Origin: a virus
Virus record (IMG/VR): IMGVR_UViG_3300021139_000154
Location: 1 to 23,265 of that record
Length of the DNA: 23,265 nt
Reading direction: 5' to 3' (one strand)
Within the stretch, counting starts at the first letter, position 1, and the number at the start of each line of letters is the position of its first letter. Both the position numbers and the translations under genes were made by a program. Of the stretch, positions 6,705-15,121 are shown one piece after another. Below the pieces are notes generated by a model, which worked only from the letters and a program-made list of their open reading frames with translations, had not been told where the DNA came from and ran no database searches.

Positions 6705-7757
6705 ATGAAAAAAATTTGTGTATATGCCATTGCTCTTAATGAAGAGAAATATGTAGAGAAATTTGTAGCCAGTTGTAAGGGTGCTGACCTTATTGTTATT
6801 GCTGATACTGGTTCAACAGATCGTACAGTAGAACTAGCCCGTAGCTTAGGTGTTAGTGTTTATGAGATCAGTATTAAACCTTGGCGCTTTGATCATGCTC
6901 GCAATGCTAGTCTAGCTCTTATACCTGCAGACTATGATATCTGTGTTAGTATGGATTTGGATGAAGTTCTAGTAGAAGGTTGGAGAGATCAAATATTAGA
7001 TATTTGGACTCCTACTACTACTCGTATGCAGTATAGATTCAACAATGGAATGGGTAACATATTCAATGCTACCAAAGTACATGCTAGACATGGATATGCT
7101 TGGCATCATTTGTGTCATGAAATGATTGAAATAGATCCTCGCATGAAGGAAACTTGGGCAACTACAAATGAAATCTTAATTGAACACTATCCAGATCCCA
7201 CCAAATCTCGTGGACAATATTTGCCTATGTTAAGAGCTGGAGTTACAGAAAGACCACAGGATCATAGAGACAGTTGGTATCTAGCTAGAGAATTTTATTA
7301 TGTGAGTGATTGGAACCAAGCTATTAAAGAATGGGCAAGATACTTAAAATTACCTACAGCCACTTGGCATCATGAGCGTAGTTTTGCACTTCGTCATATG
7401 GGCAAATGTTATATGCAATTAAAAGATCATACCAATGCTCTTAAACACTTTAGGCTAGCTATAGATGAAAGCCGTTATATTCGTGATCCTTGGTGTGACC
7501 TAGCACAGGCCTGTTATGAACTAGGTCAATGGCAAGAATGTTTTTATGCCGCTACACAAGGTCTTACTATTATTAATCGCGAATATGTGTTTACAAGTAC
7601 ACCTGAACCATGGGGATGGAAATTGTATGATCTTGCCGCATTGGCCGCACACAATCTAGGTATCAAGGAAGAAGCTATCAAATATGGAGCAAAGGCCTTG
7701 GAGCATAATATGTCAGATCCTAGACTATTAAAGAACCTAGAATTTTATTTCAAGTAG
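6705..7757 (+). CDS. family 2-type glycosyltransferase with TPR-like C-terminus
   Basis: The start is placed at ATG 6705 (MKKICVYAIALNEEKY) rather than the GTG at 6687, giving 350 residues. Residues 1-100 form a GT-A fold typical of family 2 glycosyltransferases: ALNEE (10-14), IADTGSTDRT (32-41) for nucleotide-sugar binding and a DxD-type MDLDEV (83-88) for the metal ion. Residues about 220-350 contain helix pairs of the tetratricopeptide kind (HMGKCYMQLKDHTNALKHF, DLAQACYELGQW, NLGIKEEAIKYGAKAL). Such proteins transfer a sugar to protein or surface glycan. It is a lone plus-strand gene inside a minus-strand late block, like an accessory gene. Possible targets are host surface glycans or the phage's own Ser/Thr-rich fibres. 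Its stop overlaps the convergent 52-residue gene by 8 bases. Confidence 0.87.
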   Translation: MKKICVYAIALNEEKYVEKFVASCKGADLIVIADTGSTDRTVELARSLGVSVYEISIKPWRFDHARNASLALIPADYDICVSMDLDEVLVEGWRDQILDIWTPTTTRMQYRFNNGMGNIFNATKVHARHGYAWHHLCHEMIEIDPRMKETWATTNEILIEHYPDPTKSRGQYLPMLRAGVTERPQDHRDSWYLAREFYYVSDWNQAIKEWARYLKLPTATWHHERSFALRHMGKCYMQLKDHTNALKHFRLAIDESRYIRDPWCDLAQACYELGQWQECFYAATQGLTIINREYVFTSTPEPWGWKLYDLAALAAHNLGIKEEAIKYGAKALEHNMSDPRLLKNLEFYFK

Positions 7758-7908
7758 TTAGAGAATCTTCCATAATTTCATCTAGATCCGCCATCATTTG
7801 TTCTAAAATTACTCTGCTATCTTCAGGAAGATGATTCGGGGCTTTGATTATATCTGTGATTTTATTCTGATTTTCTTTTATTTGTTCTAATACTTTTACT
7901 GCTTTCAT
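7750..7908 (-). CDS. small acidic helical protein, 52 aa
   Basis: A 52-codon frame runs from ATG at 7908 to TGA at 7750, with an AGGA ribosome site 5 bases upstream. The product is helical and amphipathic (MKAVKVLEQIKENQNKITDI, then a C-terminal acidic helix with EQMMADLDEIMEDS). Function unknown. It lies at the end of the long structured spacer 7909-8553 and converges with the glycosyltransferase, overlapping its last codons. If the TATAAATA at 8400-8407 is a promoter, this gene would have a structured leader of nearly 490 bases, so it may be controlled by that leader or be incidental to a noncoding RNA. Confidence 0.6.
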   Translation of the reverse strand: MKAVKVLEQIKENQNKITDIIKAPNHLPEDSRVILEQMMADLDEIMEDSLTT

Positions 7909-7952
7909 ATAATTCCTAAGTAATTGTTTATTATATAGATTTAACTAGAAAG

Positions 7953-8097
7953 GTCAAACTGCGTTTGCCCATTTAGTTAGTAACTTCGTTTCGTATGACT
8001 CAACTCATTTACTAACTAAAATTTGAAGTTAAAACGCGAAGCGAGCCAACAGGCGCGAAGCGATTTAACTGAAATAGGCAAACGCTTTGCGTTTGAC
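7953..8097. repeat. nested inverted-repeat array with two GCGAAGC mini-hairpins
   Basis: The outer arms are GTCAAAC (7953-7959) plus GCGTTTGCC (7961-7969), pairing with GGCAAACGC (8077-8085) plus GTTTGAC (8091-8097). Each arm can also fold alone; the right one is a perfect 7-bp stem with a TTT loop (8079-8095). Inside are TTTAGTTAGTAA pairing with TTACTAACTAAA (left arm about 7972-7983, right arm about 8009-8020), and AGTTAAA with TTTAACT (about 8027-8070). The last pair encloses two copies of CGCGAAGCG (8035-8043 and 8054-8062). The heptamer GCGAAGC is known as an exceptionally stable DNA hairpin with a GAA loop. Confidence 0.7.
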
Positions 8098-8104
8098 TAT
8101 GAAT

Positions 8105-8153
8105 GATTTTCAAGTCGTGACTAGCAACAGCCATTTTTTCAGATTTGAAAATC
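8105..8153. repeat. 9-bp inverted repeat
   Basis: GATTTTCAA (8105-8113) is the exact reverse complement of TTGAAAATC (8145-8153), with a 31-base spacer. It sits between the GCGAAGC array and the 12-bp long-range helix and is probably part of the same structured region. Confidence 0.5.
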
Positions 8154-8202
8154 CTAGAGACCATCGTTTATCATGTTTATACCCTTGGCTGTCTCTGCCT
8201 GA

Positions 8203-8317
8203 CATTATTCAATTAGATCCCTGCGTCTAATTCACAACCTTTTCAGTCAACCCATATTTGTAGGTAACCGCACAAACCTAGACAGTGAGTCTGCCATCAG
8301 TTAGGAATTGAATAATG
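8203..8317. ncRNA. candidate structured RNA closed by a 12-bp helix
   Basis: CATTATTCAATT (8203-8214) pairs perfectly with AATTGAATAATG (8306-8317). The 91 bases between them contain small hairpins TTTGT/ACAAA (8257-8261 with 8272-8276) and AGAC/GTCT (8280-8283 with 8289-8292). A competing hairpin AATTAGA/TCTAATT (8211-8217 with 8226-8232) uses four bases of the closing helix, so two mutually exclusive folds are possible. The region could be transcribed on the minus strand from the TATAAATA at 8400-8407. The inverted repeats are seen; an RNA product is inference. Confidence 0.4.
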
Positions 8318-8328
8318 TATATCGGGTG

Positions 8329-8357
8329 GGTCCTGTTTTAACCCCGTTAAGGAGCCT
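8329..8357. repeat. imperfect hairpin
   Basis: GGGTCCT and AGGAGCC pair with one mismatch, around an inner TTAAC-CCC-GTTAA hairpin. It lies just downstream (in minus-strand reading) of the TATAAATA at 8400-8407, so it would fall in the leader of that transcript. Confidence 0.4.
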
Positions 8358-8399
8358 ATTGTTAGCCATGTTTGTTTGCCTGAATACTTCTCTGTAATA

Positions 8400-8407
8400 T
8401 ATTTATA
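8400..8407 (-). promoter_or_regulatory. T4-late-promoter-like TATAAATA box after a terminator
   Basis: An exact minus-strand TATAAATA beginning 10 bases beyond the terminator-like hairpin at 8417-8443. The order terminator then late promoter is common in T4-type late regions. The first gene downstream is the 52-residue frame at 7908, leaving a structured leader of almost 490 bases. Promoter function is inferred from the consensus only. Confidence 0.4.
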
Positions 8408-8416
8408 TTTTATTGT

Positions 8417-8443
8417 AAAAAAGCCCTGGTAATCAAGGCTTTT
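8417..8443 (-). terminator. rho-independent terminator for the fibre operon
   Basis: On the minus strand AAAAGCC, an 11-base loop and GGCTTTT form a stem that runs into further T residues (GGGCTTTTTT). It lies about 110 bases after the stop of the 111-residue gene, the last gene of the fibre operon. The stem is AT-rich at its base, so strength is uncertain. The opposite strand has only four T after the stem, so the orientation is mainly minus. Confidence 0.6.
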
Positions 8444-8489
8444 AGATAAAATTGAGGGGACATCTGCTCGTCTGCCAATGCGTTGATGC

Positions 8490-8543
8490 CTAGGGAGGAA
8501 AACGGACAAAATTCCCTAGTTCAGCCTACCCTCGCGGTCCGTT
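8490..8543. repeat. H-type pseudoknot-capable interleaved repeats
   Basis: Two perfect 7-bp pairings are interleaved: CTAGGGA (8490-8496) with TCCCTAG (8513-8519), and AACGGAC (8501-8507) with GTCCGTT (8537-8543). Loops are 4, 5 and 17 bases. The order a-b-a'-b' is that of an H-type pseudoknot and can form on either strand. It starts about 10 bases after the stop of the 111-residue gene in the direction of transcription. A flanking TCTGCC/GGCAGA pair (about 8471-8476 with 8556-8561) may close the whole unit. Confidence 0.55.
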
Positions 8544-8553
8544 AACCTGTTAA

Positions 8554-8889
8554 TTAGGCAGATCTATTTTTAACTCTGACTCTAAAATTTCTACGATCAA
8601 TTAGACCATTGGCAGTATTAACTGTACAAGTGACTGTATAGGTACGCTCATTTTGGCCACCACTTAAAGTAATATAAGTTTGAAGACCACCATTGGCAAT
8701 TCCACTATTAACATTAACAATTGGTTGTGGATCATTAGCACGAACTTGTAGTGTATAACTTGTGCTACCAATTGTATCACCATTAACTAACCATTGACTC
8801 CAATCGAATGTATAGGTAAGAACTGCGGCTGGATCTTTATCAATTGTTAATAATTCATTTATTATTTGAAATCCTGTTGTTGCTGTCAT
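8554..8889 (-). CDS. Ig-like phage virion protein, 111 aa
   Basis: A 111-residue beta-rich protein of a type common at the end of phage fibre or structural clusters: DPAAVLTYTFDWSQWLVNGD (about 18-37), DTIGSTSYTL, a GNN-like LSGGQNERTYTVTCTV strand pair and a final RRNFRVRVKNRSA. The pattern (acidic FDWS-WL-DGDTI start, SGG turn, VTC strand, basic R-x-x-x-V-x-V-R end) matches an immunoglobulin-like small phage protein. The likely role is a virion surface or fibre-associated domain. It is the last gene of the fibre operon, 18 bases after the 894-residue gene, with an AAAGGAT ribosome site. It is followed by a pseudoknot and terminator. Confidence 0.72.
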   Translation of the reverse strand: MTATTGFQIINELLTIDKDPAAVLTYTFDWSQWLVNGDTIGSTSYTLQVRANDPQPIVNVNSGIANGGLQTYITLSGGQNERTYTVTCTVNTANGLIDRRNFRVRVKNRSA

Positions 8890-8907
8890 TTTTATTATCC
8901 TTTAATC

Positions 8908-11592
8908 TTAATGAGTTATTATATAATTTGATAGTATTTCTGGCGCAATCATCCATTCTCTATCTTCATGTTCAATATACCAAACAATACTTGTATCTAT
9001 TCGTAGTTTACCATAGGTAGCATAAAATGTTGATGTGCTGGATAAGTTAGCGGCACCTTGTTTTGTAGTTGCAACATTATCCAACTCTGCAAATAGATTG
9101 CTTTGACTTGCCAAATGGCCTGCAAAAATTGCAGTCTTAATTGTATTGGCATGAATAGTTGTAGAACTTTGTAAACTTGCACCATCTAATATTAATGCAT
9201 ATACATCATAGGTAGCTGTTATAGTTGAACTAGAATTCAATTGTGCTGATACAGTTCTAAACTTAGTTGCACTTGATGTTAATGATGATGTAGATGTTAG
9301 ATATGCAGTTGTTTGAACAACATGACCTAAAACAGCCGAAATTGAACTTGTAGATGTTAGATGTGCTTGTACAGTATCTTTAACTTGTTCAACACCTGTC
9401 AATGATGTAGTTGCTGTTAATTGTGCTGAAACATGTCTAATTCTTGTTGCATTTGCTGTTAAAGTACATGTATCTGACATTAACTCTGCAAATTGTTTTG
9501 TTCTTATACCTTGAGTAGTTAATGATGTAGAAACACTTAATTGTGCTTGAGCAGATTGAACATGACCTAAACTTGCAGTTAATGAAGTGGTTGCAGTCAA
9601 GTATGCACCATTCCATGGCAAGTTATCATCATCCACACTATTATCAAAGTGGAACAAGGCATTTACATTTGGACCGTTACTCCATGGAGTTGTTGGTACT
9701 GTATAACTTGTATCGGTTGGTTGTGTTAAAACATCTTTGGTTAATAAGAATTCATCAATATAAAAAGTTGGACGACTATATTGAATATCATTTAACCAAC
9801 GACCAATATACATTGGACTATTAATATAACCTAATGTACCTTGTGGAGTAAATGTGCTTATTCTAGAACCATTGGCAAAAATAGCACCTTGACTACCATT
9901 GTTAACAATACGAATATGGTTCCAAGAACCTGCTGGTAATACATTAGATGTATTAATCGAACCTAGACTATTACCATTGGTATCATATTCGTCGATATAA
10001 AATGCAGAATTTTGAGGACTACCGTTGTTAGTACTGAAACCGATATCAAATGTTGCTCGAGAATTTACATCCTGTTGCCATAAGATACCTGTAATACTTT
10101 GTTTGGTACTTGGAGTAATGTATAACCAAAAATCCAAAGTTTTCCAAAGATTCAAATAGTTACCAGGAACATAATAAACACTTGGTTGTTGATTTGGTAA
10201 TTGGCCAATCCAATCTATGTTGGTCCAAGAATTTATACTACTGTTAGAATAATATCCACCAGCTATCCAAGTATTGTTACCATAAGTTAATCCATTAACA
10301 TATTGATTAATATCAATATTAACAGTAGGATCGACCCATGGTGTACTTGGATTTGGACTTGTAAATGTTGGACTAATTACTGTCCAAGAATTTAGATTAC
10401 TTGTGCTACTTACTAAGATTTTGTTTGTTGCAGTACGAGCTACAAATTGTCCATTGGCATAGGCAACAGAAATAATATCATCTGTAGTATTACTTGTTCT
10501 TAGATAGATAGCGGCTTGATTATTTGTTGCACTAAAGGCAAAATCGATATCATCAGTAGTTATTGTACCAATAATACCTCCTGTACCTACAAATACAAAA
10601 TTATAACCATCATTGGCTGTTGCTAACCATTTTTTACTAGCCCATCCTGCAGGCATTAAACCTGGAGGATAAACAATACTGGTACGCCAATCTCTAGTTA
10701 ATCCATCAGGATTTTCTATTCTACTATAAGCAATTATTGGACCAAAAACTGAATCAGAACCTGCGGCAACAATAGCCTTACCTGTTGTATTAAATCCTGT
10801 ACTAGGATTTACATAGGTAAATTCGCAAACACTTACATCCCATAATGTATCAACATATCCAAGAGTATATAAACTATCTAATCCAGTCCAAGTTGTTAAA
10901 TTTGTACTTTTATAAATTTGATTACCGGCAGTTAAAACATATAAACCATTTATGAATATTAATTTAGTAACGGTATTATTAAAATTGCTAGTTGAGGTTA
11001 ATTGTGTCCAATTAACACCATCTGTTGATGTATAAAAATATTGATTACTATTTGATATAATGTCTACAACAAATTGATTGTTAACAAAATATAATTTGCC
11101 CCAAGTTGTTGCACTATAATTATCTGCAGGTAAATTGTTAAGAGCAGATGTCCAAGTTATACCATCTGTACTAGAAAAACTATATGAAGGTTCGGCATCT
11201 ACAATTTGTAATGGAATATTCAATGCTAAGAATTTTCCATTACCATAAACTGGACCTAAATCAACAAGACCACCGGCAGTTCTTGCATCAAATCTAAGAC
11301 TCGATCCGAATTTTTTAATATTACTATCGAATCCAATACCTGAATAATTTGATCCACTAATAATGTATGGGTCAATATATCTAGTTGTACCATCAAGTAC
11401 AGCACGAGTTAAGGTAAATGTGCTGGTTAATTGTGCTTCAGCAAATTGTATACCCGGATAATAATTTGGTATTGTTATTGGTGTTAATTCAGCCGTGATT
11501 GTTGAACTAACAGTTAACTGTGAATTGGCATCGGCTGTATAGACAAAATAAGTATCATCTATATAACCATCAACTAGATAGGTTATATCCAT
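8908..11592 (-). CDS. large tail adhesin: propeller-like, LamG-like and 20-residue repeats
   Basis: An 894-residue modular surface protein. Residues 1-66 hold two copies of a short A-x-L-x-S-x-S/T motif (NSQLTVSSTITAEL, AEAQLTSTFTLTRA). Residues about 105-460 look like a beta-propeller with Asp-box-like strands (SSTDGITWTS, TSTDGVNWTQ, KSTNLTTWTG, SSTSNLNSWTV). Residues about 480-640 look like a concanavalin A/LamG-type lectin fold (WKTLDFWLYI, AGSWNHIRIV, PMYIGRWLND, FYIDEFLLTKD). From about 662 to 860 there are about ten tandem copies of a 20-21-residue repeat with the pattern A-x-L-x-S-x-S-x-L/I-x-A. The short C-terminus (WYIEHEDREWMIAPE) closes the chain. Inferred role: glycan-binding tail fibre or receptor-binding adhesin. 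It lies between the collagen-like fibres and the Ig-like gene. Confidence 0.78.
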   Translation of the reverse strand: MDITYLVDGYIDDTYFVYTADANSQLTVSSTITAELTPITIPNYYPGIQFAEAQLTSTFTLTRAVLDGTTRYIDPYIISGSNYSGIGFDSNIKKFGSSLRFDARTAGGLVDLGPVYGNGKFLALNIPLQIVDAEPSYSFSSTDGITWTSALNNLPADNYSATTWGKLYFVNNQFVVDIISNSNQYFYTSTDGVNWTQLTSTSNFNNTVTKLIFINGLYVLTAGNQIYKSTNLTTWTGLDSLYTLGYVDTLWDVSVCEFTYVNPSTGFNTTGKAIVAAGSDSVFGPIIAYSRIENPDGLTRDWRTSIVYPPGLMPAGWASKKWLATANDGYNFVFVGTGGIIGTITTDDIDFAFSATNNQAAIYLRTSNTTDDIISVAYANGQFVARTATNKILVSSTSNLNSWTVISPTFTSPNPSTPWVDPTVNIDINQYVNGLTYGNNTWIAGGYYSNSSINSWTNIDWIGQLPNQQPSVYYVPGNYLNLWKTLDFWLYITPSTKQSITGILWQQDVNSRATFDIGFSTNNGSPQNSAFYIDEYDTNGNSLGSINTSNVLPAGSWNHIRIVNNGSQGAIFANGSRISTFTPQGTLGYINSPMYIGRWLNDIQYSRPTFYIDEFLLTKDVLTQPTDTSYTVPTTPWSNGPNVNALFHFDNSVDDDNLPWNGAYLTATTSLTASLGHVQSAQAQLSVSTSLTTQGIRTKQFAELMSDTCTLTANATRIRHVSAQLTATTSLTGVEQVKDTVQAHLTSTSSISAVLGHVVQTTAYLTSTSSLTSSATKFRTVSAQLNSSSTITATYDVYALILDGASLQSSTTIHANTIKTAIFAGHLASQSNLFAELDNVATTKQGAANLSSTSTFYATYGKLRIDTSIVWYIEHEDREWMIAPEILSNYIITH
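9013..9609 (-). repeat. tandem coding repeats (20-21 residues) in the large adhesin
   Basis: About ten degenerate copies of a roughly 60-base unit encode A-x-L-x-S-x-S-x-L/I-x-A. At DNA level, phrases such as TGTAGATGTTAGAT recur nearly identically (about 9290-9360), so copy number could change by recombination. Two further copies lie near the N-terminus of the protein (about 11395-11530). Confidence 0.7.
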
Positions 11593-11601
11593 TTATTATC
11601 C

Positions 11602-12543
<942 letters not shown>

Positions 12544-12559
12544 TTTATATTGTCCTTAA

Positions 12560-13669
12560 TTATTTTGCATCACTTAATCTAGTTACTTTGAAAAATAAAG
12601 TTCCATATAATGGAGCATTAGGTTGAACTCCGTATAATCCAAGTTGATAAAGATTATTTTGATATCCTTCTTTTCCTTGAGGTATATTAATAAAAGCAGT
12701 CAAGGGTGAAATTAGATAATAATTACTATCATTATTTGGTGTATTACATGGAATTTCTAAATATGTTTCTTCTCCAACACTAGCACTTGTAGTATTGGAA
12801 TACATTTCATAGATATCAAACCACATATAACTACCTGATTTTTTAGCAGCCGCATGACCATAAATTTCAACAAGATAAAATCCAGAATTTGAAAAGAAAA
12901 ATTGACCTTCGCCATGGACAGTTTGTCCATTTATGGTTAGGTCACCATCAGAAAGAGTATTAATTAATTCATTAATATCAGACCAATAATTAGGTCCAGT
13001 ATCATTAATTATACTTAAAGTTTGATTAAATGGTATATAATCTATTTCATTACCGTTATGTATTCTTGTTTGTGCAGATCCTAAAGTCCAAAATGTATAA
13101 TTAGAAAAAGTATTCAATAATTGATAAACACCTACTTTTATTTCTCCACCACTTATTGTCCCCCAACTTGCAGAAGTTCCATTAGTGGTAAGATATTTTC
13201 CACTATTACCTGTTTGATTTGGTAATGTAATATCTGCTCCGGCTGGTCCAGTATCCCCTTGTGGTCCAGTTGTACCAGTTGCACCAGTTGTACCCTGTGC
13301 TCCTGTTGGTCCAGTATCACCTTGTGGTCCTTGTGCTCCAGTTGCGCCAGTTGGTCCTCTATAATCTTCGCCACTTGGATCACTTCCAGTAGCAGTACCG
13401 CCATCCTCGATGCCGGTTGTTGTGACAGCACTATTGCCGCCATCTAAATTTGTTGTTAAGTCTATAACCAATTGGTTATTAATGACTTCTGTTGAAATCT
13501 TTGATCCACCTGCAATGGTGAATGTATCATTAAGGCTACCATTAATAGTGCCTGTATCACCTGCTATGTTTATAGAGGCATTGTCTAAATTACTAAAATT
13601 ATTATCTAACTCTGTACGAGTTAGAGGCGCACCTTTAATGGCGCGAGTTACTATCACTGGCTTGGTCAT
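12560..13669 (-). CDS. collagen-like tail fibre, 369 aa
   Basis: The N-terminal domain (MTKPVIVTRAIKGAPLTRTE, then LDNNFSNLDNASI) is a paralogue of that of the next fibre (13739-15055). It ends in a beta-rich link up to about residue 100 and is followed by a short collagen-like stretch (105-144, [12 protein letters not shown]-type). After TTNGTSASWG (161-170), a C-terminal beta-sandwich (about 175-369) has features of C1q/TNF-like trimer heads (GEGQFFFSNSGFYLVEIYGH; ends GTLFFKVTRLSDAK). It probably forms a trimeric fibre anchored through the shared N-terminus, with the head binding host surface. An AAGGAC ribosome site precedes the ATG. The collagen block is much shorter than in its neighbour. 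Confidence 0.8.
   Translation of the reverse strand: MTKPVIVTRAIKGAPLTRTELDNNFSNLDNASINIAGDTGTINGSLNDTFTIAGGSKISTEVINNQLVIDLTTNLDGGNSAVTTTGIEDGGTATGSDPSGEDYRGPTGATGAQGPQGDTGPTGAQGTTGATGTTGPQGDTGPAGADITLPNQTGNSGKYLTTNGTSASWGTISGGEIKVGVYQLLNTFSNYTFWTLGSAQTRIHNGNEIDYIPFNQTLSIINDTGPNYWSDINELINTLSDGDLTINGQTVHGEGQFFFSNSGFYLVEIYGHAAAKKSGSYMWFDIYEMYSNTTSASVGEETYLEIPCNTPNNDSNYYLISPLTAFINIPQGKEGYQNNLYQLGLYGVQPNAPLYGTLFFKVTRLSDAK
13238..13357 (-). repeat. short collagen-like coding repeat
   Basis: Residues 105-144 of the 369-residue fibre are Gly-X-Y triplets ([12 protein letters not shown]). This gives a short, less regular 9-base repetition than in the two flanking fibre genes. Confidence 0.75.
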
Positions 13670-13697
13670 CGTTTGTCCTTTTTAATTAAACGGGATA

Positions 13698-13717
13698 GGG
13701 AGAGCCCATGCCCTCCC
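13698..13717. repeat. intergenic hairpin between two collagen-like genes
   Basis: GGGAG (13698-13702) pairs with CTCCC (13713-13717), with an inner GC/GC pair and a CCAT loop. It lies in the 69-base gap between the 438- and 369-residue fibre genes. There is no convincing T-tract on either strand, so it may be a weak terminator, an RNA-stability hairpin or incidental. Confidence 0.35.
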
Positions 13718-13738
13718 CCTTATTTGCCTACTTACTTT

Positions 13739-15065
<1,327 letters not shown>

Positions 15066-15082
15066 TAGGGTGGTATGACTGT

Positions 15083-15090
15083 TTTTATAG
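15083..15090 (-). promoter_or_regulatory. TATAAAAA, late-promoter-like
   Basis: Minus-strand TATAAAAA one mismatch from TATAAATA, starting 2 bases beyond the 8-bp hairpin at 15092-15112 and about 28 bases upstream of the ATG at 15055. The hairpin-then-box order repeats that seen at 8400-8443. Weak evidence on its own. Confidence 0.25.
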
Positions 15091-15091
15091 C

Positions 15092-15112
15092 ATTAGGGCA
15101 CAAGGCCCTAAT
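15092..15112. terminator. 8-bp intergenic hairpin (possible terminator)
   Basis: ATTAGGGC (15092-15099) and GCCCTAAT (15105-15112) form a perfect stem with a 5-base loop, just after the stop of the 139-residue gene in transcription order. No T-tract follows on the minus strand, so it may be a weak terminator or a processing/stability element at a gene boundary. It is followed by TATAAAAA. Confidence 0.45.
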
Positions 15113-15121
15113 TAGTTCGCT

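Larger units (their letters stand above)
7909..8553. other. 645-base gene-free region dense in inverted repeats
   Basis: No credible protein gene was found on either strand in this stretch. Instead it holds, from high to low coordinate: an H-type pseudoknot-capable motif (8490-8543), a minus-strand terminator-like hairpin (8417-8443), a TATAAATA box (8400-8407), a hairpin at 8329-8357, a 12-bp long-range inverted repeat (8203-8214 with 8306-8317) with small internal hairpins, AGAGAC/GTCTCT and CAGCC/GGCTG pairs (about 8125-8196), a 9-bp repeat (8105-8113 with 8145-8153) and a nested array with two GCGAAGC mini-hairpins (7953-8097). The amount of pairing argues for a structured RNA, a replication or packaging site, or both. 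It does not match any RNA family I can name. Confidence 0.6.

Noticed and set aside
8297-8509. 70-codon minus-strand open frame across the structured spacer
   Set aside because: It starts with TTG, has no ribosome site, and runs through the pseudoknot, the terminator-like hairpin and the TATAAATA box. The inverted repeats explain this DNA better than a protein does.
7909-8553. tRNA, group I intron or hammerhead-type ribozyme
   Set aside because: I found no T-loop (GTTCRANNC), no convincing intron core segments and no CTGANGA...GAAA ribozyme core on either strand. The inverted repeats do not add up to these folds.
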